64,000 bases of DNA, taken from a virus. Both the position numbers and the translations under genes were made by a program. The stretch spans positions 26,555 through 90,554 of the IMG/VR virus record IMGVR_UViG_3300037189_020854. One strand, 5' to 3'. The notes beneath the pieces are model-generated. The model did no database searches, had not been told where the DNA came from, and was given only the letters and a program-made list of their open reading frames with translations. Positions 1 through 6,159 of this stretch are shown in pieces; positions within the stretch are counted from its first letter, which is position 1, and the number at the start of each line of letters is the position of its first letter.

Positions 1-264
1 GCTCTGAATAGTATTTCTCTGGATAGCAATCTTGCAGGAGAAAATCCTAATCCTGCAGGTGCTGGTGCATATCCTATCTCCACACTTACTTGGATTCTTG
101 CTTATAAGACTGGTAATGGTGCTGAGACAGATGACCTCCAGAAAACCTTTAACTATATTCTGAGCGGTAAGGCACAGATGATTGCTGATGATCTGGGTTA
201 TGTTCCTCTTGCAGGAAGCGTTCTAAACAAGTCTCGTATTGCTGTGAAGCGTATTGGTCAGTAA
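1..264 (+). CDS. pstS: PstS phosphate-binding protein, C-terminal part (truncated by window edge)
   Basis: Frame 1 is open from the first base and ends at TAA 262-264, giving the last 87 residues. The segment with PISTLTWILAYK, a short LQKTFNYILSG helix and DDLGYVPLAG matches the C-terminal lobe of PstS, the periplasmic phosphate-binding subunit of the PstSCAB transporter. Phage copies are known in many cyanomyoviruses and are thought to help phosphate uptake in starved hosts. The N-terminus and signal peptide lie outside the window. It is followed directly by a terminator. Confidence 0.85.
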   Translation, partial: ALNSISLDSNLAGENPNPAGAGAYPISTLTWILAYKTGNGAETDDLQKTFNYILSGKAQMIADDLGYVPLAGSVLNKSRIAVKRIGQ

Positions 265-274
265 ATGTTAACAG

Positions 275-300
275 GAGGGGCTTGACGGTCCCTCTTTTTT
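275..300 (+). terminator. Rho-independent terminator after pstS
   Basis: Stem 275-281 pairs with 288-294 (7 bp with one G-U) and is followed by a run of T. The six-base loop is TTGACG, which doubles as a -35 box (see the promoter entry). Confidence 0.75.
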
Positions 301-310
301 TCTATATAAT
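282..310 (+). promoter_or_regulatory. Sigma70 promoter for the hli operon
   Basis: TTGACG (282-287), a 17-bp spacer and a perfect TATAAT (305-310). The -35 box lies in the loop of the pstS terminator. Transcription would begin about 20 nt before the first hli start codon. Confidence 0.7.
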
Positions 311-337
311 ACTGTAACAATTCGTAATAAAACGAAA

Positions 338-547
338 ATGACTGTAACAAAAAATGAATTTGGTCAAATGAATATGTGGGCAAAAGAACCCTCTATGTAT
401 ATGACAAAAGAAGATCTTGAGCGTTATGGAATTGAACCATATGCTGAAAAGGCAGAAAAAATGAATGGTCGTTGGGCAATGATGGGATTTGTTGCTGGTG
501 TTATTTCTTATGCTATCACTGGTAACTTCTTCTTTGGTGTATTCTGA
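338..547 (+). CDS. hli: High-light-inducible protein (Hli)
   Basis: 69 aa with one membrane helix. Residues about 39-62 carry the chlorophyll-binding signature AEKMNGRWAMMGF of single-helix light-harvesting-like proteins. Hli proteins bind chlorophyll and protect photosystem II or its assembly intermediates under light stress; they sit in the thylakoid membrane. The N-terminal 38 residues are polar and phage-type. The stop overlaps the next start (TGATG at 545-549), so this is the first gene of a short operon. Confidence 0.9.
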   Translation: MTVTKNEFGQMNMWAKEPSMYMTKEDLERYGIEPYAEKAEKMNGRWAMMGFVAGVISYAITGNFFFGVF

Positions 548-633
548 TGACTGAGTTTATTTTCACTTTCACTGGTATTGCATTTTTGGTTCTTCTGAGT
601 TATTCTGTAGAGAAAGTTTGCGAAACATACTAA
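547..633 (+). CDS. 28-aa membrane peptide
   Basis: Starts at an ATG overlapping the hli stop and ends at TAA 631-633, which overlaps the next ATG. The peptide is one hydrophobic helix (FIFTFTGIAFLVLLSY) with a short charged tail. No family recognised. The two coupled overlaps argue that it is translated, and its place between two hli genes suggests a thylakoid or cell-membrane partner; that is inference only. Confidence 0.5.
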   Translation: MTEFIFTFTGIAFLVLLSYSVEKVCETY

Positions 634-908
634 TGAGTGCTGATATGCTCGGGCAATTTTCAATTGCTCTTGAAAAACTTGGATGGTCTAATGATGATGT
701 AATCTCAGTTGAAATTGGTGGTGTAGCAGTCACAGGAACTGCAACTCACTCAGATGCAAATCCAAAGTGGGCAAAGCCATACGGAACTGTAACTTATCAG
801 AATGATGCATTTATTGTCATCAAAAATAAAACCAGAAATCCTGTGGTTTCGTCCCAACCAAATCCTGAACTTAAACAACAACACCCTTATAAAGGAGAAA
901 ACAAATGA
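633..908 (+). CDS. Hypothetical protein in hli operon
   Basis: 91 aa from the ATG at 633 (TAATG overlap with the previous stop). An upstream alternative at 618 is a poorer choice because it would overlap the 28-aa ORF. The protein is soluble; residues about 20-68 look like a small beta-rich domain (VISVEIGGVAVTGT) followed by a proline- and glutamine-rich tail. No function recognised. The end overlaps the next hli start (ATGA 905-908). Confidence 0.6.
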   Translation: MSADMLGQFSIALEKLGWSNDDVISVEIGGVAVTGTATHSDANPKWAKPYGTVTYQNDAFIVIKNKTRNPVVSSQPNPELKQQHPYKGENK

Positions 909-1024
909 ACAAAATTTTTACTGAGCGCGCAGAGCGTATTAATGGATGGGCTGCAATGATCGGATTTGTTGCTGCTGCTGGTTCTTATCTGGTTACTGGG
1001 CAAATTATTCCCGGTGTATTTTGA
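905..1024 (+). CDS. hli: Short high-light-inducible protein (Hli)
   Basis: 39 aa, close to the minimal Hli: RAERINGWAAMIGFVAAAG followed by YLVTGQIIPGVF. The chlorophyll-ligand Glu and Asn are present, but the Arg usual after NG in the motif is Trp here. One thylakoid membrane helix. The start is coupled to the previous stop and its own stop overlaps an ATG of the following frame. A second Hli in the same operon suggests functional hetero-oligomers, which is inference. Confidence 0.85.
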   Translation: MNKIFTERAERINGWAAMIGFVAAAGSYLVTGQIIPGVF

Positions 1025-1035
1025 TGGAGGTTCCT

Positions 1036-1563
1036 ATGCGTAAAGAAGGTTATCAAATTCCTCAAGTTGAGTTTGTGTTCCGTGAAGCAGGTGAGTTTGT
1101 AACACGTACTTCTACCGAACTTTTCAATAGCAAGCGTGTTGTAATCTTCTCTCTTCCTGGTGCGTTTACTCCTACATGTAGTGCCTATCAACTTCCTGGT
1201 TTTGAGGAAAAGTTTGAAGACTTTAAAGCACTTGGTATTGATGAGATTTATTGCATCTCTGTGAATGATGGTTTTGTAATGAATGCTTGGGCACAAGATC
1301 AAAATATTCAAAACGTAAAACTAATTCCCGATGGAAATGCATATTTCACCCGTTCGATGGGTATGCTCGTCAATAAGTCGAACCTTGGGTTCGGTGAGCG
1401 TAGTTGGCGTTACGCTGCTGTGGTAAAAGACGGTATTATTGAAAAACTGTTTGTTGAACCTGGAAAGCGTGATAATTCCCCAGAAGATCCTTATGGTGAA
1501 ACAACTCCAGAAAATGTTTTGAATTATATTAGATCATCTGTATTAGAGATGGAACTTGTTTGA
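1036..1563 (+). CDS. Peroxiredoxin (AhpC/TSA, Prx5-like)
   Basis: 175 aa. PGAFTPTCS at residues 41-49 is the peroxidatic-cysteine loop (Cys48) of the Prx5/type II peroxiredoxin group; Arg of GERSWRYAAVV completes the active site, and Cys73 could be a resolving cysteine. It reduces hydrogen peroxide and organic peroxides with thiols from thioredoxin or glutaredoxin. The start at 1036 is chosen because GGAGG lies 5 nt upstream; the ATG at 1024 lacks a ribosome site. Ends at a terminator. Together with Hli and D1 it would protect the photosynthetic apparatus during infection. Confidence 0.88.
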   Translation: MRKEGYQIPQVEFVFREAGEFVTRTSTELFNSKRVVIFSLPGAFTPTCSAYQLPGFEEKFEDFKALGIDEIYCISVNDGFVMNAWAQDQNIQNVKLIPDGNAYFTRSMGMLVNKSNLGFGERSWRYAAVVKDGIIEKLFVEPGKRDNSPEDPYGETTPENVLNYIRSSVLEMELV

Positions 1564-1567
1564 TTTT

Positions 1568-1591
1568 AAGGAGGGTTTAACCCTCCTTTTT
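1568..1591 (+). terminator. Terminator of hli-peroxiredoxin operon
   Basis: AAGGAGGG (1568-1575) pairs with CCCTCCTT (1581-1588), 5-nt loop, followed by T. Confidence 0.8.
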
Positions 1592-1599
1592 ACTAAATA
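1592..1599 (+). promoter_or_regulatory. Late promoter-like ACTAAATA
   Basis: One mismatch from the T4-type late box TATAAATA, 24 nt before the endolysin start and just after a terminator. Confidence 0.45.
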
Positions 1600-1622
1600 C
1601 ATTTACTCTATGTTTGGGAAAG

Positions 1623-2318
1623 ATGAGAGTAGATCTTCATAACTTCTTTAAGCATTATGATGAAAATAATCCAAAACATGTTGCAGCAGTAGAGCAACTT
1701 GAAGTGGATCTTGCAAGTAAGAATCCAGATTTGATCGATGATGCCTCAAACTGGGTTCGCATCTATAGAACAGTTCCTGCAGTTCCGGGAATTCTTCCAG
1801 TTCCTTATTATCCACAGACAGATAACTACAGAGACGCACAAAGAACCTGTAACTCATCTTCTTGTGCGATGTGTCTAGAATACTTTAAACCAGGCACGTT
1901 ACAAGGGGCAAAGGGCGATGATGCCTATATTCAAAAGGTATTTGCTATTGGTGATACAACTGATCACTCCGTCCAGACGAAAGTTCTGGAAGGTTATGGA
2001 GTTAAGTCACACTTCAGTTACAATCTTTCTTTCTCTGATCTTGATCGTGAGCTTGCCGCTGGGAGACCTGTCGTTATCGGGATTCTTCATAGGGGCACTT
2101 TATCTGCACCTACTGGTGGGCACATGGTTGTAGTCATCGGTAAAAAGGGTGAAGACTACGTAGTAAATGATCCGTATGGATCTTTGAATGATGGTTATAC
2201 GGGAGCAGTAACCAACGGTAAAGGTGCTGTATATAAGAAATCAGATCTGATGTATCGTTGGTTAGATCATGGTAAGGATAGAACTGGTTGGGGTCGTATT
2301 TTTGATATAAAAAAGTAG
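1623..2318 (+). CDS. C39-like cysteine peptidase domain of a probable endolysin (zero-frame product)
   Basis: 231 aa. Cys in NSSSCAMCLEYF, His in GGHMVVVIG and Asp in VVNDPYG form the Cys-His-Asp triad of papain-like C39-type peptidases, spaced as in Peptidase_C39_2. Such domains cut peptide cross-links in cell walls. ATG 1623 is chosen over the in-frame TTG at 1614. The stop TAG 2316-2318 directly follows the slippery heptamer A AAA AAG, and the -1 frame continues into a proline linker and a lysozyme domain. The gene may therefore give both a short peptidase and a 394-aa peptidase-lysozyme; alternatively one A has been lost from an A7 run. Confidence 0.75.
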   Translation: MRVDLHNFFKHYDENNPKHVAAVEQLEVDLASKNPDLIDDASNWVRIYRTVPAVPGILPVPYYPQTDNYRDAQRTCNSSSCAMCLEYFKPGTLQGAKGDDAYIQKVFAIGDTTDHSVQTKVLEGYGVKSHFSYNLSFSDLDRELAAGRPVVIGILHRGTLSAPTGGHMVVVIGKKGEDYVVNDPYGSLNDGYTGAVTNGKGAVYKKSDLMYRWLDHGKDRTGWGRIFDIKK

Positions 2319-2363
2319 AACCAACACCACCACCAAAAAATGACATCCCTTTGTGTGGTGTTG
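2309..2363 (+). promoter_or_regulatory. Candidate programmed -1 ribosomal frameshift signal (endolysin)
   Basis: Slippery site A AAA AAG (2309-2315) in the zero frame, a stop TAG immediately after, a 6-nt spacer, then a perfect 9-bp stem CAACACCAC (2322-2330)/GTGGTGTTG (2355-2363) with a 24-nt loop. These are the elements of a bacterial dnaX-type -1 frameshift site. Confidence 0.6.
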
Positions 2364-2806
2364 AATTAATTAAATCTTTTGAGGGATGTCGTTTAAATGC
2401 ATATCCTGATCCATTAACCGGAGGTCTTCCAATCACAATCGGTTGGGGGAGTACAAAAGATTTTGATCGAACTCCTTTTAAGATGGGTAAAGTGATTACT
2501 CAAAAGTATGCAGACACTCTACTTGAGTTTGAGTTAAGAAATAGATACCTTCCTTCCCTACAAAAAATACCATATTGGGACGAAATGAATGAAAATCAAA
2601 GAGGGGCTTTGCTTTGCTTTGCTTACAATCTTGGTGCAGATTTTTATGGTAATTCTAACTTCAGTACTATTACAAGGATCTTAAAGAATAGGGAATGGAA
2701 TAAAGTTCCTGATGCACTATACCTTTACCGTAATCCAGGAACTAAAGTTGAAGCAGGATTAGTAAGAAGAAGAGTTGCTGAAGGAAATCTTTGGTCTAGA
2801 CCATAA
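2315..2806 (+). CDS. Lysozyme (GH24-like) domain reached by -1 frameshift
   Basis: The -1 frame is open from 2315 to TAA 2804-2806 (163 codons). It begins with a VEPTPPPKND linker followed by ELIKSFEG (catalytic Glu) and TIGWGST, the glycoside hydrolase 24 pattern of T4-type lysozymes that cleave murein glycan strands. There is no ATG before the catalytic Glu; only TTG 2351 could start it independently, without a ribosome site. This supports translation as a fusion with the upstream peptidase. The 3' end overlaps the opposing nuclease gene by 11 nt. Confidence 0.75.
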   Translation, partial: VEPTPPPKNDIPLCGVELIKSFEGCRLNAYPDPLTGGLPITIGWGSTKDFDRTPFKMGKVITQKYADTLLEFELRNRYLPSLQKIPYWDEMNENQRGALLCFAYNLGADFYGNSNFSTITRILKNREWNKVPDALYLYRNPGTKVEAGLVRRRVAEGNLWSRP

Positions 2807-3137
2807 AAGGAACTGCTACACCTTCATTAATCATTCTTTCATTTACCGTGACTGGATCTCCTACAAAATAAAGAGTTCCAAGTATTCTTCCGTACTTATC
2901 TTCTTTTGTAGTCTCAATAATCCATTCACCTTCTTTTGCGAGTTCTTTTTTTAACCATTCTTTTGCTGCAAGACCTCTTTCTTTTTCTTCTATGTCCAAA
3001 GTTCTTGTTTCTGCGGCATTAATACCTTTAAGGCGAACTCTTTGAGATAAGGTAATTCCAAATCCCAAATCAATATCAACGTCAACTGTATCACCATCAA
3101 TGATTCTTTTGATTTTCTTTATTTTGTATTGATACAT
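2796..3137 (-). CDS. Thermonuclease-like (SNase) nuclease
   Basis: 113 aa, staphylococcal nuclease fold. IDGDTVDVDIDLGFG and QRVRLKGINAAET carry the calcium-binding Asp residues and first catalytic Arg, followed by Glu; EDKYGRILGTLYF carries the second Arg of the family. It hydrolyses DNA or RNA; in phage it may help host-DNA breakdown. No signal peptide is seen. ATG at 3137 is chosen over the in-frame TTG at 3152. It is the last gene of a four-gene minus-strand operon and its first 41 nt overlap the preceding small ORF. Confidence 0.82.
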   Translation of the reverse strand: MYQYKIKKIKRIIDGDTVDVDIDLGFGITLSQRVRLKGINAAETRTLDIEEKERGLAAKEWLKKELAKEGEWIIETTKEDKYGRILGTLYFVGDPVTVNERMINEGVAVPFMV

Positions 3138-3237
3138 TTTCTTGATTTGCAATGAGTAATATTTTATAAATGACCCAAGCGACTCCTATGAGTCCAATAC
3201 CCAATAGTATATTTACACTCCAGACTACCTCTTTCAT
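3097..3237 (-). CDS. 46-aa membrane protein
   Basis: The start ATG overlaps the stop of the upstream gene (ATGA at 3237-3234). Residues about 4-29 form one membrane helix (VVWSVNILLGIGLIGVAWVIY), followed by an Asn/Gln/Lys-rich tail. It overlaps the nuclease start. No family recognised. Its size and topology, and its closeness to an endolysin on the other strand, would fit a holin- or spanin-like role, but nothing in the sequence proves it. Confidence 0.5.
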   Translation of the reverse strand: MKEVVWSVNILLGIGLIGVAWVIYKILLIANQENVSIQNKENQKNH

Positions 3238-3425
3238 TTTCCCTCTTGGCGATGTATCCAAGTTTTAAGTTCATGTAAATATTGTCTAAGCATGTCTGCT
3301 TTTTGCAGATGCCAAGTATCGCCACTCTTAAAGTACTCTTGAGTGTGATTGTCTATTGCTTTAAGGATATTGTGGATGGGAGCATTCCAAGGAGCTCTTT
3401 CATCCGTGTTCCATTCTCTGGGCAT
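3234..3425 (-). CDS. Hypothetical protein, 63 aa
   Basis: Soluble, Trp- and His-rich (PREWNTDERAPWNAP, then a helix with HTQEYF and QKADMLRQYLHELKTW). No family recognised. Translationally coupled to the downstream membrane ORF, and 3 nt after the stop of the basic peptide gene. Confidence 0.6.
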   Translation of the reverse strand: MPREWNTDERAPWNAPIHNILKAIDNHTQEYFKSGDTWHLQKADMLRQYLHELKTWIHRQEGK

Positions 3426-3428
3426 ATA

Positions 3429-3530
3429 TCACTTTTTCTTACCTCCATTCTTTGCCTTTTTCGCAGTCGCATTACCTTGATTCTGCTTTGAAGGTCCTTT
3501 CTTGGACTTCTTGTTGGGCGACTTAGACAT
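3429..3530 (-). CDS. 33-aa lysine-rich basic peptide
   Basis: ATG 3530 to TGA 3431-3429. About 42% of residues are Lys, with Ser, Gly, Asn and Gln and no acidic residues, so it is strongly basic and likely disordered; it may bind nucleic acid. First gene of the minus-strand operon, 20 nt after a late-promoter box on the same strand. Confidence 0.5.
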   Translation of the reverse strand: MSKSPNKKSKKGPSKQNQGNATAKKAKNGGKKK

Positions 3531-3549
3531 TTTAGTTTTTATATTTAAA

Positions 3550-3557
3550 TATTTATG
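3550..3557 (-). promoter_or_regulatory. Late promoter CATAAATA (minus strand)
   Basis: On the minus strand, 20 nt before the basic-peptide start. Faces away from a plus-strand box 5 bp away, forming a divergent late promoter pair. Confidence 0.5.
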
Positions 3558-3561
3558 TTAG

Positions 3562-3569
3562 AATAAATA
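3562..3569 (+). promoter_or_regulatory. Late promoter AATAAATA for tail fibre
   Basis: Matches the cyanophage late consensus NATAAATA, 30 nt before the tail-fibre start. Confidence 0.55.
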
Positions 3570-3598
3570 TAGTAAAAGATAAGCAGATAGTATTATAA

Positions 3599-5959
3599 GT
3601 GGCACTCAAAAAACCGTCAGACCTATTTAATAAAAAAGAATCTTCTGGAGTTTTCGATCGTTTAGAAGTATCTATGGATATTTCAGAAACTTATGATCGT
3701 TTTCGTGATAACTTAGATAGAGTTAATGTTTTATCTGAAAAAGTAGAAGAACTATCCAACCAACTATCTCAAAAATTGGATAGAGATGATCTTGAGAATG
3801 CAATGCTATCTCAGTTGATGATTCTTGATGAAAATTTTAAATCTTTTCAGAATCAAATTAAGGGATTAAACAAAGAAGATTTAAAAGAGTTTAAATCAAC
3901 AGTTTTAAGTCTTACTGAAATTGTTGAAGAACTTTTTGAAAAAGAACTTCCAAGATACAAAAAACAAGTTACCAATACAGATATTCGTATTGGCGAAAAG
4001 TTTGATGATCTAAAAAAAGAAGTAAAAGAAAATATTATTAGCATTAAAGAAGATGTAGATTCTAAGGTAGAAAATATCGCTGAAGTAATTGATAATAATT
4101 TAGAATATTTTAACCGACAACTTGAAGAAACATCTTTAGAAGTTAAGGAGAATATTAAAGAAACCAAGGATAGTTATCATAAACTCTATGATCTTCAGAA
4201 TAAATTAGAAACATCTGTTGATTTATCTTTAGATGATTATCGTAAAGAACTTTCTGTTGCGAAGGCAGATATTCTAATTAATGATCAGCACATCAAAAAT
4301 GTAGATCGATATATTCAAGAATATCATCAAGAACTTATTGAACTTAAAGAAGAAGTTTTTGATGAACTTGAAAAACTTCCAGTTGGAAATATTCAAGAAA
4401 ATATTAAAAGACTTGAAAAGAAGATTGACTATATTAAAGAGACATATTCTAGAATTGAACCGGAAGTTATTGTAAAGGAAGTCATTAAGGAAGGACTTCT
4501 TAATGAACCGCCAGAAACACAAAATACTGATTCATTAACGCCATTAAATAAAAACTTTGTTACCCTAGATCAGCTTCAGGAACACTATAGATTATTCATT
4601 AATCGTATTCAACAGCAACTCTCTACATTAGGTGGAGGTGGTGAGACTCGTCTTGAATTTTTAGATGATGTTGATAGAAACTCTGTAAATCAAAATGGTT
4701 ATGTTCTTCAATATAATTCTGCTCAAGGAAAGTTCATTGGGACAAGTTATATTTCTGGAAGTGGAATAGGATCCTTTACTCAACTTCAAGTTGCTGGCGT
4801 ATCTACCTTTACTGCTGGTCCAGTTTTAATTGGATCTGGTACTTCTACAGGAACGGCAACACAGAGACTTCAAGTTACTGGTGGTGGTTATGTTTCTGGT
4901 AATCTTGGTATTGGGACCACAAATCCAATACAAAAAGTCGAAGTTATTAGTACAGATACTGATATTGTTAGGATTAGAGGAGCAAGTTCTGGAGTTCGTT
5001 TTCAGTCCAATCCTAGTTCAATGGACATTATTTCTCATAATGGAAGTGATACTGGTACTAGGAATTTATTTATTAGACAATACTCTCAATCGGTTGGAAT
5101 ATTATTAGATACAAATAATAATGTTGGTATTGGGACTACAAATCCATTAGCACTTTTGCAAGTTGGTGCTGGAACATCTGCAGTTGTTGTAACTGGTATT
5201 GGATCTGTTGGTATTGGGACTACAACTCCCGGTGCAATGTTAAATGTGAATGCACCGAGTGCGTTTGTGGGGAACCTGCTGGATTTGCAGGTTAATGGGA
5301 CGAGACAGGTAAGTGCGAATAGCTCAGGCGTGATACGGTTAAAGCAATTACAGGCATCAAGTGCAGTAAGCAATGCTTGCAGCGCCGTAAACCTTGATTA
5401 TTTTGGGACCGGAAACGCTGTTGGCGTTGCATTTGGCAGGGAAGACGGAACATACTACGCAGCCCTGGGCCAGTTTAGCTTTGGCGCGCCTACTTGGGCC
5501 TTTTCCAGCACCCTTCTGCTTTCGTGGACGAACGGCACGGCAACTGGGGGCACGGCCGATCTCACCATTACTCGCGACGCCGCCAACACCCTCGCCCAGC
5601 GCAACGGCACTAACGCACAAGTCTTCCGGGTCTATAACACATACACTTCAGCATCACAATACGAAAGAGCATATCTGGGTTGGAACAATAATATATTCCA
5701 AATAGGTGTTGATACTGCTGGTATTTCTACAGCAAGACAAATGGAATTCCAGACTGATGGAATCACTAGAGTTGCTATTAGTACTATCGGTTCTGTTGGT
5801 ATTGGGACTACAACACCAACATCAACACTTCAGGTAATCGGTGACGCTCGCATTGGAATCAATACCTCTCAAGGAATTATTTTAACTTCTCCAAATGGAA
5901 CAAGATATCGTTTAATAGTTGATAATAGTGGAGTTATAAGTACAGTTCTTGCGCCCTAA
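3599..5959 (+). CDS. Long tail-fibre protein with coiled-coil stalk
   Basis: 786 aa from GTG 3599. Residues about 15-300 are charged heptad-like helices (a long trimeric coiled coil); residues 340-360 hold a GGGGETRLEFLDDVD joint. After 400 come beta-structured units with VGIGTTNP-type motifs, typical of phage fibres and trimeric adhesins, probably for host attachment. Residues about 593-680 (5378-5640) are encoded by GC-rich DNA unlike the rest. The STGTATQRLQVTGGGYVSG cassette recurs in two fibre genes 45 kb away. It could be a side fibre rather than the long tail fibre proper. Confidence 0.75.
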   Translation: MALKKPSDLFNKKESSGVFDRLEVSMDISETYDRFRDNLDRVNVLSEKVEELSNQLSQKLDRDDLENAMLSQLMILDENFKSFQNQIKGLNKEDLKEFKSTVLSLTEIVEELFEKELPRYKKQVTNTDIRIGEKFDDLKKEVKENIISIKEDVDSKVENIAEVIDNNLEYFNRQLEETSLEVKENIKETKDSYHKLYDLQNKLETSVDLSLDDYRKELSVAKADILINDQHIKNVDRYIQEYHQELIELKEEVFDELEKLPVGNIQENIKRLEKKIDYIKETYSRIEPEVIVKEVIKEGLLNEPPETQNTDSLTPLNKNFVTLDQLQEHYRLFINRIQQQLSTLGGGGETRLEFLDDVDRNSVNQNGYVLQYNSAQGKFIGTSYISGSGIGSFTQLQVAGVSTFTAGPVLIGSGTSTGTATQRLQVTGGGYVSGNLGIGTTNPIQKVEVISTDTDIVRIRGASSGVRFQSNPSSMDIISHNGSDTGTRNLFIRQYSQSVGILLDTNNNVGIGTTNPLALLQVGAGTSAVVVTGIGSVGIGTTTPGAMLNVNAPSAFVGNLLDLQVNGTRQVSANSSGVIRLKQLQASSAVSNACSAVNLDYFGTGNAVGVAFGREDGTYYAALGQFSFGAPTWAFSSTLLLSWTNGTATGGTADLTITRDAANTLAQRNGTNAQVFRVYNTYTSASQYERAYLGWNNNIFQIGVDTAGISTARQMEFQTDGITRVAISTIGSVGIGTTTPTSTLQVIGDARIGINTSQGIILTSPNGTRYRLIVDNSGVISTVLAP
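4841..4927 (+). repeat. Fibre cassette repeat, copy A
   Basis: Encodes the S-T-G-T-A-x-Q-x-LQVTGGGYVSG unit ending GIGTTNP; very similar DNA occurs at 49961, 50257, 52361 and 52720. Confidence 0.65.
5378..5640 (+). other. GC-rich insert within tail fibre
   Basis: Lines 5461-5640 contain 111 G/C in 180 bases (about 62%), against roughly a third in flanking fibre sequence. The reading frame is kept. Encodes a DAANTLAQRNGTNAQ-type fibre module. Confidence 0.75.
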
Positions 5960-5964
5960 GGGGG

Positions 5965-5993
5965 TTGACAGATTCGTAAAGGACTGTTACAAT
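5965..5993 (+). promoter_or_regulatory. Sigma70 promoter of psbA
   Basis: Perfect TTGACA (5965-5970), 17-bp spacer, TACAAT (5988-5993). Host-type RNA polymerase should use it early. Confidence 0.75.
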
Positions 5994-5998
5994 AAATA
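5991..5998 (+). promoter_or_regulatory. Late promoter AATAAATA of psbA, overlapping the -10 box
   Basis: Shares three bases with the sigma70 -10 box, so psbA could be transcribed both early and late. Confidence 0.5.
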
Positions 5999-5999
5999 C

Positions 6000-6159
6000 A
6001 TCAACAAGTTAAGAAATGTAACTGTTCTTAATGTTGTCCTCTTCCTAACCGAGACCTATGGGGAGGTTAAACACAGTCTCTCATATCCACACTGGAGGGT
6101 GGTGTGGAGCATACTGATACCTGTTCGTCCCCCCGAACTTCTATCTAACACTCTTACAA
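6000..6159 (+). promoter_or_regulatory. Structured psbA 5' leader
   Basis: No convincing ORF. Three stems: CAACA plus TTAAGAA (6002-6015) with TTCTTAA plus TGTTG (6025-6036), with a 2-nt bulge; GAGAC 6051-6055 with GTCTC 6076-6080; TCCACAC 6086-6092 with GTGTGGA 6102-6108. Conserved psbA-leader RNA motifs (PhotoRC types) are known in cyanobacteria and their phages; whether this is one cannot be decided here. Confidence 0.5.

Noticed and set aside
2351-2806. Lysozyme as an independent gene from TTG 2351
   Set aside because: No ribosome site precedes the TTG, it lies beside the 3' arm of the hairpin, and the frame is open further upstream through a proline linker; a frameshift fusion explains it better.
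5357-5705. ORFs in other frames over the GC-rich fibre insert
   Set aside because: GC-rich DNA has few stops in every frame; the fibre frame continues across and shows recognisable fibre sequence.
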